Positions 1 through 14,192 of a DNA stretch of 64,000 nucleotides are shown here, in pieces. The notes beneath the pieces were generated by a model. That model saw nothing but the letters and a program-made list of their open reading frames with translations, was not told where the DNA came from and made no database searches. The DNA comes from Toxoplasma gondii ME49. Taxonomy: Eukaryota; Apicomplexa; Conoidasida; Eucoccidiorida; Sarcocystidae. The stretch is from positions 3,621,189 to 3,685,188 of the forward strand of contig NC_031475.1 in NCBI RefSeq assembly GCF_000006565.2, given 5' to 3'. Numbering within the stretch: position 1 is the first letter of the stretch; every line of letters begins with the position of its first letter. A program made the translations under genes and the position numbers.

Positions 1-7
1 TCTGAAG

Positions 8-1473
8 ATGGAACTCCCCCTCTCCGCCTTTGTCGTCGACGTAGGCGCCCTGACGACTCGCGTCGGCTACGCGGGAGACGACTCTCCGTGGTTTATGCTT
101 CCTTCCTACGTCGGTGTACCGTCGAGTTCTGCGTCTTCTTCCGCAGACACAAGTGAGTTCCGCTTTCCCCTTTCCTTCAGCGAGAAACGCACCGACCTCG
201 CCGTTTCTCCTTGTCTGTACCCTTCCTTCTCTTCCTCTGCTCTCCCCTCCTACACCCTCCACGAGGACGTCTTCGAGCACATCGTCCGCGCCTCCATCTC
301 GCGCTGTCTCCCTCCTTCTTCTTCTTCGACTTCTTCTTCGAGTTCTTCTTCTTCGTCTCTGACTTCGGACGCGGCTCTCGGCGCCGCGGGGGTCGCCTGC
401 CGCGAAGACGTTGAAACGCTTTCGGATTACCCTGTTCTGTTTTCCGAGCCGAACCTCCACTGTCGCGCGCTCCGCGAGAAGCTCGCCTGCATCGCGTTCG
501 AGAAGCTCGATGTGCCAGCGCTGTACATCGCGCCGCGCGCTCTTCTGTCATGTTTCGCCGTCGGCCGGAGCGGTGGATTAGTCGTCGACATCGGCGCTGC
601 GTCGCTCTCGATTGCGCCTGTGGTCGACGGATTCTGTCTCCACCGCGAGGCGGGAGAATGGCCTGTCGCCGGTGACTTCCTCGACCAGGTGTTCAGCTGC
701 GTCCTCGCGCGGCACAACCTCCCTATTCTCCCTCTCTTCGCTACTCTGAAACCCATTCAGACGCCTGCAAGTCTCTCCCTCTCGAGTCTCGACTCTCAGC
801 CGACGAGCAGCGCGCTCCGAGGAGGCTCTTCTTCCGCGTCCGCCGCCTCCTGGGTGGCTGCGCGCCGCGCGCTGTACGACTGGACGGATGTCGATCCCTC
901 CTTCCTGCGTCTCAGCCAGGCCGCGGCGCTGCGGAACATGCGCGAAAGTTTCTGCCAGGTCTTTCTGGGCGACGATCGCGGCGCAGGCGCCGAGACGGCG
1001 GAGGACGGCGGCGGCTTCCCGGGGGCCTCGGGCATCGCCGAAAAGGCGCAGAAACGGTGTGCGTCGAGGCCGCTGCTGCTGCCGCCGGCAGACGCGGGGA
1101 GGCGCGCGCAGCAGGTGCCGAGTCTGCAGAATGTAAAGCAAGACGCCGCGTTCACTCCCTCGCGGTGGCTGGCCATGCTCCCGGGACCTGCCGGAGGCCG
1201 GGGACTGCATGCAGGCACTGCCGCCCTCCTCGGCGGCGCGCCTCACATCCTCGAACTTCCGGACGGCACTCGCCTCGTCGGCGAAGAACTCGCCAACACG
1301 GTGCGAAACACAGAGAGGGAGGCGCAGCCGACACCCGGCAGCAAAAGAGTGGAACGGAACAGAGAGACGCAAACGGTCTGAACGCAGAAACCACAAGGAA
1401 AGAAAAAGAGAGAAGAAAAAGCGACCAAGGCGCGCGCTATCAACAGTGCTTCTCGCAAAGACTCGACCCACAC

Positions 1474-1511
<38 letters not shown>

Positions 1512-2563
1512 GGGTGTGGATGCATATGGCGCTGTGTTTGTTTGTGAAACGGCTGCATCGCGCCGTTTTGATTGTTTTCAGATTCCAGAAGTTCTGTTTC
1601 ATCCCCGAACGATCTTGCAACCTCTCGAGGCGGAGTCGTGGATGGACCCTGCGGCAAAGGCCTTCCGAGGATTGACGGAGGAACTGCACGACGTCGCGAG
1701 TCGAGTGGACGCTGAGGCGCGAAAGGAAATTTTCAATGGCATTGTGCTTGCGGGAGGCGGCGCGGCTACGCCAGGTGAGCGTTTGCTTTCAGAGGTTTCG
1801 AGTTGCGGGAGTTTTAGAGGACTTCCTCAGACATTTTCCAAGCATGGATCTCGTTGCAGCCGCTTCTGAAAAAAAAGGTTGGGGACGCGTCAAGTGGCGT
1901 CTTGCGGCTTTTTGAGAACAGCAAAAAAGCGAGTGAACTCGAGGCCATTCGACAGCTGAGAACGAGGCCGTCCATCGGGGAACACAGATCTCTGGACGGG
2001 CGTTTCTGAGGAGCGTTTCGTCTTCACCTTGTTACAGCGTCAACGGCGCTGGTGGGGCGCGTGTGTTTGTTCTCGCTGCGCATACGAAGGTCGAGAAAAA
2101 AAACAGTGACGCGGTCGTTTTGTCGGGAGGCTCTCAGGTCGGCGACCTGAATTGTGTTCTCTCAGTTTCGCTCTGTGTTCTCGCATGTTTCTCTGCTTTC
2201 GGGGGTGTGCGTGGAGCAGTGTACAGCGCCGGAAAGCCAGGTTTTTCCTCGTTGCAAGCCTGAACAGCAGAGCCGCAGCAGCGCCCTGCCGACTCTCGAT
2301 TGCCGTCCGCCTGTGTCGCATCTTATTTTCTCGTCTTTCCAGGTCTGTATGAGCGACTCAGTCGAGAGCTCTCGCGCGAGGCGTCGATCACGATGGGCAT
2401 GAAGTGGAGACTGTTGGCCGCTCCAACGCTCTTCGAGAGGCGCGTCTCAACGTGGATCGGAGGCAGTGTGCTCGCGTCGATGTCTGCTTTCCAGTCGCTG
2501 TGGTGCAGCCGGGAGGAGTACGACGAGCACGGTCCGTCCATCGTCGAACGAAAATGCTACTGA
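8..2563 (+). CDS. ARP4: Actin-related protein, ARP4 (BAF53) type
   Basis: Three exons: 8-1300, 1582-1774 and 2343-2563, together 568 codons plus stop with matching phases. Seen: an actin N-terminal phosphate loop at residues 9-25 (VVDVGALTTRVGYAGDD); an actin-fold core (YPVLFSEP near 140, GLVVDIGAASLSI near 190); IVLAGGGAATPG at the end of exon 2; and a C-terminal block with FERRVSTWIGGSVLAS ending in SIVERKCY. Known of the family: the ERRxSxWIGGSxLAS block and a VERKC terminus are typical of ARP4, a nuclear ARP of SWR1/INO80/NuA4-type chromatin complexes; conventional actin ends HRKCF. Inferred: a nuclear chromatin-complex subunit. Odd: a Ser-rich low-complexity insert (residues 101-120) and a Gly/Ala/Ser-rich stretch around 270-400 make it longer than the usual ~430-490 residues. 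The ATG is 7 bases from the window edge, so an upstream exon cannot be excluded, but the actin fold starts right after it. It could be another divergent ARP. Confidence 0.85.
1478..1506. repeat. TA microsatellite in ARP4 intron 1
   Basis: An uninterrupted run of alternating T and A inside the first ARP4 intron (1301-1581). It is the first of about 25 such tracts in the window, all of them in introns or spacers. Confidence 0.8.
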
Positions 2564-2735
2564 AAAAAAGCAGAGAAATCTCCGGGCGCCTCCCCACTCC
2601 AGGCGAACTCTGGAAAAAGCCTCGCAAGTGCTCGGTACATACCTAAACCAAAACATATATACATATATATAGGTATATATTTGTTTATATTTGTATATAT
2701 ATATATATATGTATTTGTTTATATTTGTTTATATT

Positions 2736-2778
<43 letters not shown>

Positions 2779-3650
2779 GTGTGTTGGGGTACGCAGATAT
2801 TCGGAGCTCTTGTGCAGATCACATGTACACATTTGTGTTCGGTTGCGGAGAGGAGGGATAGGAAGGGAGAAGAGTTGGGGGGTGAGGAGGACGAGTGCGT
2901 ACCTTTTTGCTTGTTTCCGCTGGACAACTGTCGACCTCGCGGACTTCACCCGACAGGCGCATGTGAATACGAATGTGCTCGTGGACTTGGCTGCATGCAT
3001 TCAAATACGCGATGCTTCTGTGCTGATAAGTGGATCTGGGAGGGCCGTTCGGTGCGTAGGGATGTGTGGTTTGCGCCTGTCCATGCCGTTTCGCCGACTT
3101 TGCCGAACAAGGCGTCGAGCGAGACAGGCGCTTCGAACGAAGGAAGAATCGTCTTTGCTACACAGTGTCGAGTCGAACGCCGAGCACTCGCTGGCTGCGG
3201 CACTGTCTCGCATACGACCAGCGCCTTCGAGCTGCTCTCTAGGAAGAGCAGAGCGACGAACACCAGAAAACGAGGAAAAGGCAGAAATTGGAAGGAAGAG
3301 GAAAGAGAGAGAAGCAGGAAGAGAGGATACGACACAGGGAGTGCGTGGAAGGGCAGTAGACGAGAAGGCCGCAGAACATCGGGGTGACCTTCGAAGCTTA
3401 GATGCGTCATGCCGTCGAGAGGCGACAGCGAGGAAGCGACGAGGAGGCCGTCCACGGAAAACGTCACAGCAATAATTCAATACAGGAAAAGTTCTGACAA
3501 GACTCGAGAAGGAACAGAGACGCGACGTTTGCAGGAAGCTGCGAACGAACTTGAGAACGGTCTCTCTTGCGCCGCAAGTCTTTACGCGACAAATCGAAGA
3601 ACAAAAACAACATACCACAAAAAAGACATGCACATATATATATATATATT

Positions 3651-3685
<35 letters not shown>

Positions 3686-4555
3686 ACGTGTGTACAAACA
3701 TGTATGTCTTTTCCATGTAGACAAGGATACGCGAGAGCCATTTTTATGTTTGAAGATGCGAAAAGAATCGCGTGAAGATCCGTCCTTCCCGGCGCCCCCC
3801 AGGGCGTTTGTTATCCCTTTGTCGTACAGCTTCAAAAGGAGGGGGAGGCACACCATAATACAGCCGAAGGTGCGTTTCTCGTTCTACATGCATTGCTGAA
3901 GACATGCATATTATGTTTACGCACACATATATGGGAGACTCGGATTTCGAGAAAAGGTTGACTGCGTTGGTGGCGACTGGCGCTGCACGAGCCTTGCCGC
4001 AGGGCGCCTCCTTCCTTGCGTCGCAGCTGAGAAGTCGAGCCATTTCCTGACCCAGAAAAAACGATCAGAGACACCGTCTGGCGCGCAAGCAGCCTGCGCA
4101 CCGCCCCACACGCAGGTATTGCCTTCGCCTGTCTCTTTTTGCGCCTCTTTTCTCTGCTGACGGCGGCAGTTTCGGTGGAGGAAGCGAACGCGGAGGAGAG
4201 ACAGTGAGGGGACACCGTCGAGGCCATCGCACTCTGCCCTGACGGCGCGGCAAGAAGGAAAGAAGAGAGAAGGACAGATAAAGTCCGAGCAGCCGACGTG
4301 ATGCGCGGCGCGTCAGACAGACACAGCTGGTCTCGGGAGTGCGTTTGACGCTCGAGGCGGCTGGCACATGGAGCCGGCAAGACGCAGGCTCGAACTGCAA
4401 ATCACTGAACTGCAGGCAGCATATCGGGTGGCGCCGGACCTGGGCGCGGCGCCCAAGCCTCGTTTATCTCTCTCTCTTTTCTTTGCACGAACAAGCAGAA
4501 GAGAAACACCGGAACAGCATGACAGGCCGAGGATTCGTATCTCGTTCGCCGTCCT
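2564..4555. other. Convergent spacer between ARP4 and POLD1, no gene seen
   Basis: The 3' ends of ARP4 (+) and the polymerase gene (-) face each other here. The stretch holds TA/TATTTG microsatellites (about 2650-2774 and 3634-3684) and mixed sequence whose open frames show no family motif. It probably contains both 3' UTRs. No RNA gene was recognised. Confidence 0.6.
2650..2774. repeat. TATA/TATTTG microsatellite
   Basis: Alternating TA runs interrupted by TTTGTTTATATTTG units, just downstream of the ARP4 stop codon. Simple-sequence DNA, probably in the 3' UTR or spacer. Confidence 0.8.
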
Positions 4556-4869
4556 TCACCAGTCGCTGGAGAGAGACAGACTTGACAGACGCTCTTCCAA
4601 GGTGCCAATGTCCTTCTTCACTTTCGCACGACGATAAAAAATCGGGCAATCGCGGTTAATGCAAATCACGTCCTGATGTAAGCTGCCTTGACACCTGCAC
4701 CACACACACATCGTAGCCGCCCATATACACATCTCTCTCTCTAGATGTATATTTATATTTATTTATATACACACAGATAGAAGACACTGAGTTTTGGTGC
4801 TGCACACAGACGAATATGAATATATATATATATATACATATGTATATATATACACATATATATATATAC

Positions 4870-4909
<40 letters not shown>

Positions 4910-7900
4910 GTATAGGTGCGTGAATATGTATTGAATGAACGTGGAAAATGTGCATGTGATTGTGGCATTTTGGGGGGGATGTGTTTTGTATTTCCGCGTA
5001 GTGGACGACCCTCAGGTTTATTTGGATGAAGAGAGTTTTCATTTTTCTCCGGAGAAAGGGAAGCGCGCGCAGAGTTTCTCACCGCTGGCATTCGGTCCAC
5101 AGGTCGGAGTGTTCCTTCTCTTTCTCCGCCATCTCCGCCATCTTGTTCACCACGATCTGCGCAAGTCAAACGCCAGGCGGAGCCGCAGAACGGACCGCTC
5201 GGACAGGAGACGCACTGTGAGAGAGAGAAAGGACCCTCTCGGAGAAACGAGCGACGCGACGAGCCATGGGGAGCGAAAAGCTAGTGTGAGAACGGGGAGG
5301 AAACGCGTTAGACGAGAAGAAAGGCGACGCAGGCTCACGGACATGAGGACTGGCGCAGACGCGCCGAGAAAGAACAACGGAACGCAGAGACAGGAAAAGG
5401 AAGACGCGGAGCTGCAATGAGAACCAAGAGAACGTCCCCGCGCTGGCTGCGGAATTGCATTGCCTCACTTCAGCTTCGTTTTCTTGACACCGACGACACA
5501 AAGCGCCTTCGCGAATCACCGACCGACAGCCGACGCACTGCACACCGCGCTGCACGAACTTCGAGAGGGCGCCTTGCGTCGAAATGCTGACAGTGCGCTT
5601 CATCGTGTGACTGCCAGCTGAGAAGAAAAGAAAATCCTTGGAAAAAAATTTACGAGAAACGCGGACCACGGAGAGAGAACAAGCAGGTGCTTCTGTGGCG
5701 GTGTCGAGAAGCGACGCGCACAGTCGCCAGAAATGGCGAAAGCTGAATCCTCGAGCAGCCTCTACCACGACGCTCTCGCTGATGTCCTCCCTCCTTTGCT
5801 CTCGCTGATGCCCTCTGTCTTGCTCTTTTTCTCTCCTCGCTTTCGTTCTCCTGGCTCTTTCTCCTCAGCCTTCACTCTCGCTGTGCTTACAGAACAAGCT
5901 CTCTGGGTTGCTCATCACGCCCTCGAAGATTCGGCAGAGCGGTTTTTTGATGCCCTCCAGGTAGTGCTGCGTGTCTATCGGCAGATTGTTTTCGAGAACG
6001 TAGAGCGGATCTTCAGCGCGCTCGTACTGCGCCTGGCCTTTCGCTCCCTGGATCACAACGTAGGAAACTCGGTCGCCCACAGACGGCGCCGTCCCCGCGT
6101 CTAACACAAACGCACACACCCTGGAAACGAGAACCTGCAGACTTTGGGTCCTCGTAGACCTCGAGAGAAATGCTCGTCCACGCCATGCATCCGCGAGGTG
6201 CAGGGAGGTCGCCTCGGCTACCTTACACTCACCGAAACCGCTCTCGCGACACCTTGGAACTTCAGGTGCTTATATACACACTGATATATATATATATATA
6301 TACAGATACATATATATATATATATTAAGATATAAATATCGATATATATATATATATATATATTAAGATATAAATATCGATATATATATATATATTAAGA
6401 TATAAATATCGATATATATATATTAAGATATAAATATGTATATATCGATCTATGGCTTTCCACCACATCTACGTATATGCAGAGATGAGGACGGATTTGA
6501 ATGTATCTTTGCACTGCATATCCGTCTATACATCTATGTCAACTGCATACTCTTATACACAAGTATATATACGCATTTACATAAAACTTTAGACATGTGC
6601 ATCTATATCTATCTATCTATATTTATATCTAGCTATATCTATCTATATCTATCTTGCATCACATTCACTTTCTCACGCATGTTTGTCCATGTACAACATC
6701 GGCCTTGCTCTATGCCCGCAGGTTTCGCTGTGCATGCAAGGACGTCACGGTTCAGAGGGAGGAATCTGGACGACACAGGAGTCTCTCGCTTTTCTCGCCG
6801 TTTCCACAGGCAACTGCTCCGGTGTCTGCAACAAGACAAGAACCTTTTCGCCGCATGCGTCGGCTCGAGTCCACTGTCGACGAAGCAGCACCGTGCTGGG
6901 CCTCTGAATCTCCAGAGTGGTGTATCTCAAGGTGACATCTTTGTCCATTGTTTTTCACATGCGTTGTCTTTCTTTCAGTTGTTCCTGCGGGGCGAACGCG
7001 CGGGGTAAACGCGCTCTCGTCGTCTCGTTTTTACACACTGAAGTTTGCCTCACCGCGCTTGCGCAGCTTCTTCGCGAGTTCGACATGCGGGAGGCGAGTG
7101 TCGTAGTCCATTTTCCCCAGACTCTTCGTCTGCACGAGGAGACTGAGGTCGATTTTGTTCTGCAGAAGAATCGTCGCATGCGACAGCTTTTCTCGTTGCA
7201 TGCAAGCACACCTGGTTCCTCGCCGTTTGCGCGTTCGCGGCTGTCCGCATGCAGTTTGTGCCCATGGGCGGCCAGCCACTGAGACACAGTTGGTCCTTGC
7301 ACTGCGTTTTTCTTCCGAGTCGCGAGGACGACCATCGCACAGCGGTGTGCTGTGGGGTGTCTTGAAACGTTTTCACTTCTTCGTTTGTCCTCCCGCTTCT
7401 TTCGCGGCCCTCCGTTTTCAGTCTGTCCGTTCTGTCGTTTCCTTGCCTCCTCTCGCTCTCATTCTCCCGCCTTCGAAAACGCTGTTGCCTTCGCGACGCG
7501 CAAGCGAAAGCGGCGCCTCCACACCCGGTGCAGACGGCAAGACTTCTGAGTGCAGCCGTTCGCTGTCTGTCGCTCGAGGACAAGCTTTCGTGTTTTACCT
7601 GCAGAAGCTCCGCGACCTTTCTCCGCGTGTACTCCTTCGCAGCTTCGACGTCTTTGTCGATCAGCATCTTCCGCAAGACTGTGTCAGCCATCGTCTGGAC
7701 GAGAAGCGAGAAGTCGCGACGCACAGTCTGCGCAGAAGGAAACCAACGAGGAGACGCGCAACAAGCAGACGACCTGATGCAAACATCCGTAACTCGGTGC
7801 CTACTCGACTTCTCACACACTCTCACGTATATCCATTCAACTATAGATAGGAATGCATATATTTACATGAACCGTCACAGATAAAGATTCTCTTTTGGTC

Positions 7901-9073
7901 GACATGCTTCTGAGTCTCTGACTGGCAAGTCAGGTGACACCGCATGTGTAGATCTCTACATATGCGCATTCCCCGCTTCGGCGCTTTCTCCCTTTGTTCT
8001 GCCCGAGCTCTTGGTCTCTCTCTTTGTCTCTCCTCCCTTCCTCGCGCCTCGCTGCCGTCTTTCGTATGTGTATCTGCGGCGTATGGACAGCAGTGAAGAA
8101 GCGGACGGTGCGAAATTCGCAAGCACCGCGGCGGCTAAACGTCGAAAGCACAGAGCTCCAGAAGGTCCAGAGCGTTTGAGGCGAGCGACGAGCTGACAGA
8201 GAGTTGCGCGCATTTACCTCGATGCCTTTTGAGTCGATTTTATCGTATTTCTCTGGGCGCGTGTACAGCAGCCCCGCGTAGCGCTTTTTGTTCATGAGGA
8301 GAAATGGACAGTAGACCTTCTCGAATTCGAGTCGAATCGGTTTGACGAATTTTTCGCTCAGCGCCTGCGCTGCTTCTTCGCCTACATGCAAGCAGAGAGA
8401 CAAATCTCGTCGAAGAAAATGGAGCCGCCAGTGGAAGGAGTCTCACCCTCCACAAGCGGAGCGTCCACAGGGGAGAGGGCAGAGAACAACGTCGCATAAG
8501 ACGCGCTTTCAACCAATGCGTTCTTCACCTCTCGCACGATGCGGCATTTGCACCTGGTTCAGATGGCGCGCTGCCGCGGTTCTTCGGTGCATGCATGCGG
8601 TGCCGTCTCTGCAGGCGACCTACCGAGCTTCATGGCCTCGGCGATGCTGAAGTCTCCAAAGTCGACCATGACGGAGTCTGTGTCTCCGTAAATAACTGTC
8701 GCGTTGCATGCATGCTGGTTGTCTCTGCAAAACATCTTCTCAACTTCGCGGCGAGTAAAGTCGATCATGTCTCGTCCGAAACAAGTGATGGTCGTCGCCA
8801 CCTCCAAACAGGGCAGCTGCCCTCCCGTCTGAAGACGAAAAAAACGCATGCAACATACGCATACGCACACATGTATATATATATATATATTTATAGGTAT
8901 ATACGTACACGTATATATATATATATATATGTACACATTGCACAAGCATGGACGCGAGCATAGACACACCTTTATTTATCAACATAAATGCACACGTATA
9001 CTCTACAGACCTCTACGCAGAGTTACATACATACATATATATATATATGTATATATGTATATATATATATGTA

Positions 9074-9146
<73 letters not shown>

Positions 9147-9699
9147 ACGGTGCACATTCAAAAGCGCGCAGATGCATCTGTACGTCTGTGTCGATACTGT
9201 TCAGATCTGCCTCGATATACCTGGCGCCTTTCACGGCTTCCTGCTCTGTACTGAAATACGTCTTGCGCGCAGGAGTCTGTGTTTCCTGCAGGAAGGCCGA
9301 GTTCATTCCTACCGTCGTTCCGGTGTATCCGTAGACACTGTTTGCACTGATTTTGAGGGCCAGTTGCCTGCCGTTTAGAACTTGTCTTGTCATTTCGTCT
9401 TTCGCCGCAGCCATCTCTTTCCTCGCGGCTTTACGCGCAGCTATCAACTCTTCAACAATCATCGGGAGCACTCCTCTGCGAATATGTTTCTTGACGAATT
9501 TGTGCGGGGGAGACGTCGTCGTCACTGTCACCTGGACAAGACGCGCATGCACAACGGACTGCTGAGCTGTGTGCAGCCAAGTCCCGCGACAGTCCACCTG
9601 GAGTCGGTCTCAAACATGGACTCCTCGTCAGACTCCCGGGCAACACAAAGGAGCTCCATAAACGTATATATATGTATACAAACATACATACATACATAC

Positions 9700-9743
<44 letters not shown>

Positions 9744-11802
9744 GTACAGATATGCAGATATAGGACGTCTTGCGTCTTCGTGTCTTGTAGAGAAGTGTAG
9801 TTTCTGCGATTTCTTGAGGCGGTTTCCGTTCGACGCGTTGGCGTTGCCTACGTCGTCTGGATTATTCATTGTGTGTGCCGCAGAAGAGGCGACCAGAGTG
9901 CTGTAGCAGATGTTGTGGGCGATCATGATGGAAGGATACAGAGAGGCGAAGTCGAGCGTCGCGATAGGCTTGTCGTAAAAGCCTTTCCGCGGCTCGAGCA
10001 CCGTCGCGCCTTCGTACTGCACCGAGTTGTCTCCGCCGGTGCGCTGAGGCAGAAGCAAACAGAGACCGAATGCCAAAGGGAAACGACAGCAAGCGGGGAG
10101 ACGGCGACAAAGCGATGCAGGCGAAACAAAGAGAGCGAGCAGTGGGTGCAGCTACAAAGCGAGGAACGCGGAAGCTACAGGCTACAGGCCAAGGCAGACA
10201 GGCCTTGCGGGAGGCGAGCGACGACAGAAGGAAGACTTTGCTCGCAAGCATACACTGGATGCCACTATCAATGTACTCCACGTAAGAAGAGGGCAGCGAA
10301 ACGAGCACAGCAGAACTGGACTCCAGGAGGCAACGCCTTGAAGAGCGAATCTCACACAAGCCGACTCGACTCGAGACGCAAGGGAACGTCTGTCGGTCGC
10401 ACCTTGACAACAGGGACGACGTAATTTAGTTCCTTGCATTTGCGTAGCAACTGCGCGGTGACCTTGATTTGTTGGCCTCTGAGGAAGGGCAAGAGAAACC
10501 ACACAGAAAGGCTTGTGACGTTTCCACGAACTCGCAAGCGCAGGAAAAAAACGCGCCAAATCGCTAGCGATGGAGCGCGCTGTGACTGAGGAGGTACTTC
10601 CTCGCCTTTTTGACGTTTCCTCATGGTTTGCGTTCGACGAGGCGAAAACGCGACCGCGTCGTTTTCTGAGAGATTTTGCGAACGAAGTCCATGGCAACGT
10701 GGAGTTGAACGACTCCGTAGAACATGCTGAAACGGAGTCTCCCCACACGTCCTTCCGGCGAGATCGCACCGAGCCGCGAAGATGCTTATGGAGAGGACTC
10801 AGGTATTGCATCTGTTTCTCTCGAAGCATCAACTCTTCTCTCGTCTGCTCTCTTCTTTCTCTCGTTCGCAGGTCGGTGGCCTGGTCGGTGGCCTGTCCTT
10901 TCCTCTCAGTTCCGTCGTTCTTTCTTTTTCTCGTCCGCTTTTTTATCTTCTCGTCTTCCTCGCGTTTCGTTTCGTGTACGCCATCGCTTCGCGTGATGCG
11001 CCTTTCTTCCCTGGCCTTCTCGTTCCCCTCTTCCTTCGTCTCTCATCTCTCGTCTCTGTCCCTGCGTTTCTCTTTCCTGCTTTCCTTTGTCGTGATTCTT
11101 CGCTTTCTGTCCGCGTCAAATCTGCCCGCCTCTCTTTCCTGCAGTGCTGGCCTTCCCCGCCGGCCTCTCGGCCTCGCTGGTGCTCCGTCAGACGCGTCTC
11201 TGTCGCGCCTTTCTCCCGTTTCGAGCGTTCTCACGGCCTCTCTACCTGGTCAGCAGGAAGTTGAGTGGTGTGCCTGTGACTCTGCTCATCTCGACGTAGT
11301 TGTACAGAAACAGCAGCTCTTTCAGCAATCGAAGAGGCAGATACGCGTCTTTCAAGCAGTAGACTCCAATGCGTCTGCGCGAGGAAGGGCAACCTCGAAA
11401 CAGGTCTCCGATCATGTTGTAGTGAACGTCTTCCTGACACAAAAAGGCGACACAGCGGAACGCAGGATCGAACCAGCAACGGCCGCAGCGAACGACGTTA
11501 ATAAGAAAAAAACTCGCCGCGACACTGGAGTCCTTCTTCGCTCTTCGGTCTGCAGTGCGCTGCCGCAGAAACTCCCCAGCATCTGGAACCAGCAGTGAAA
11601 AAACGGCGACGACGGACAAGAATGCAAGCCAAACCCACAGCGCGACACAAACATGCTCCAGGGAGACAGTGAAGAAACTCCACACAGTAAGACAGATACA
11701 GCGACCAAACCAGCACTGCGCCACTGACTTCAGATCAATGAATGCCTAGAACTAAATACGGAAAAACCACTCTCCCAAACATGCATCTCTCTCTCTATAC
11801 AT

Positions 11803-11833
<31 letters not shown>

Positions 11834-13096
11834 TGTGTATGTATACATGTATGTATATTTGTATAAGTATCTACGCATCTCCATTGACATTAAGACCTCA
11901 GTATCCGTCCTTAATTCTCTGCCTAGGTCTGTACCCCCGCCTCTCTCTACATACCTCTTTATACGCTCCCCACATCCGCGAGGTGTCTCCTCAGCTGTCC
12001 AAATGCATCTCCGTGCATGCATTGACGTATAAATACATAAATATAAATATATATATATATATATATGTGAATATGTCGATCTGTTCGGTGTCAGTGTGAG
12101 ACGAAAGCGACGGTACCTTCTGTTCTTTGAGGAACTCGAAGGAGACAAAGTTGAGGGAGTAGCTCTTCAGCTTGTAGTCTCGTCGAACGAGCTCGAGGAG
12201 GTCGAACTGGATTCTGCCTTCGGTTGCGATGTCCTTGCCTTCGTGCGTCCCCAGAGCTCTGCGCGCGAAAAAAAAAAAATATTTTTTATTTCGACTCTGT
12301 CGTCGCCTCCTCAGCGACACGAAGCACCCCCGACAAGAGTCCGTAAACAACCACTGTGCAGCGGTACATCAGAAGTAGCAGCGACAGGCTGAAAAAACCA
12401 GGCAAATGATCGAGGAAACGCAGCCGAGGAAGAGAGAGAACAAGAAGGAGATTAAGAGAGAGAACAAGCAAATAAGAATGCAGGCAGAAGGGGAAGAAGA
12501 ACTCGTACCGGGAGGAGAAACTGCTGTCTCGAATTTTGCTCTCGAGAGACTTGAGTTTCGAGAGTCGGTTGAAGCCCACAACTTTCAAAGTTGCTGCGCG
12601 GGTGATGAGGTAGTTTAGGTCAAAGTTAACGCAATTGTATCCTGAGAGGAAATCGGGATCAACCTGATAAACGGCAGGCCAGGAAGAGACACGAAAAACG
12701 TAATGGTCTGTCCTTCTGCCGGCTCCGTTACGCTTCTAAAAACCGTCCGAAGCGCGTCGATGGCTTCCCTTTGTCCAGCGAAATGTCGACAAACAGACGC
12801 CTCTACCTGCATCGCGGATCACGTCTCTGGCCTCTGTCCACTTCCCCTTCTTCCGATACGTCAATAGGTATATACACATCTCTCTAAATGCGGATTCCTA
12901 TAAATCCATGTGTACTTGTCGACAGACCTGCGTCCACACAGAAATACCAAACATGTCCGCATATATGAATGTCCATGTATACATACAAATCTACATATAT
13001 ATATGTATATATATTCATAAATATCTATACGTATGCATGTATATGTGTATGTATATCTATACATATATACATATATATGTATATATACATATACAC

Positions 13097-13142
<46 letters not shown>

Positions 13143-14149
13143 GTATCTTTCTCTCGCGTTATGGTTGCCGTCGTTGTGCGTCGCTGAGTCTCTCGGCACA
13201 GTTGCGAGTTCCGCCCTGTGTGTGCGTTTCCTTTCAGGAGGCTGTCCGCGGCCGACCGGCGACCTCACCTGTCTGACGAACTCGGCCCACTTTGCCAGCA
13301 TTTCTTTTTCATCGTCGAACCAGAGAACGACCGAGCCTGCGATGGAGGCACACTCTTTGAGCGCGAAGAGAACGCGACACAACGGTCTCTCGAGTCCCCC
13401 CGAGAGCCGCTTTTTGCGAGCCTTCGCAACGCATGCAGTCGCAGCATTCGTGTCTGTCTCCGAAAGTCCCGGTAAATCTGCTGGTACGCTTTGCAGCATG
13501 ACGATCGAGGAAATCTGAATCACCGGATCAGTCTCTGCCTCTGGGAATCCCTCGCCTTTCAGCTTCACGCACTCGATGTCTGCTCACAGACACCAAAGAA
13601 AAGGACGTCCTTGCACGTTCATACATAAACGCTCCTATATGCATGCACATAGATACATACACAAACATATGCATGCACATAGATACATACACAAACATAT
13701 GCATGCACAAATACACATATATCTCTATAGATATAGATCTACACAAATAAATCATATACATATATATATATATATATATACAGGTGTACGAATATGGAGA
13801 AAAACACTGCGCGTGCACACCCAAATGAGAACGCGCGCGTGAGCATTCAATTTACAAGTATACATATATATATATATATATGCAGCTATTGTGTATTCCT
13901 ATTTATCTGAGCAGGTAGACATATACATAAATATATATATATATATATACATTTATATTTGTATATTTTAGATATTTAGATGCATGTATGTACACAGGAA
14001 CTTGTTTCATGTGTACACGACAGACACCCGCGCCACAAGTCGTCGCGCTACAACTTTGGCGAGGGTACGTGGAGGGTCTGGGGAAAGAGAAAAAACGCAT
14101 CTTTCTGTATCTGTGTGCATGTATATATTTGTATATATTTGTGTATATT

Positions 14150-14192
<43 letters not shown>

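Noticed and set aside
1057..1869. 270-codon + frame overlapping ARP4 exons
   Set aside because: It runs through the exon 1 to intron 1 border, the TA microsatellite and part of exon 2. The actin motifs switch frame exactly at consensus splice sites, so the spliced model is better.
9033..9140. Tyr/Ile-rich short proteins read from TA repeats, some with membrane-like hydrophobicity
   Set aside because: They come from translating TATATA microsatellites, which give YIYIY in every frame. Dozens of such frames exist across the window.
10570..11598. 342-codon + frame antisense to POLD1
   Set aside because: It crosses POLD1 exons with strong conserved motifs on the minus strand and an intervening TC-rich intron; no recognisable domain.
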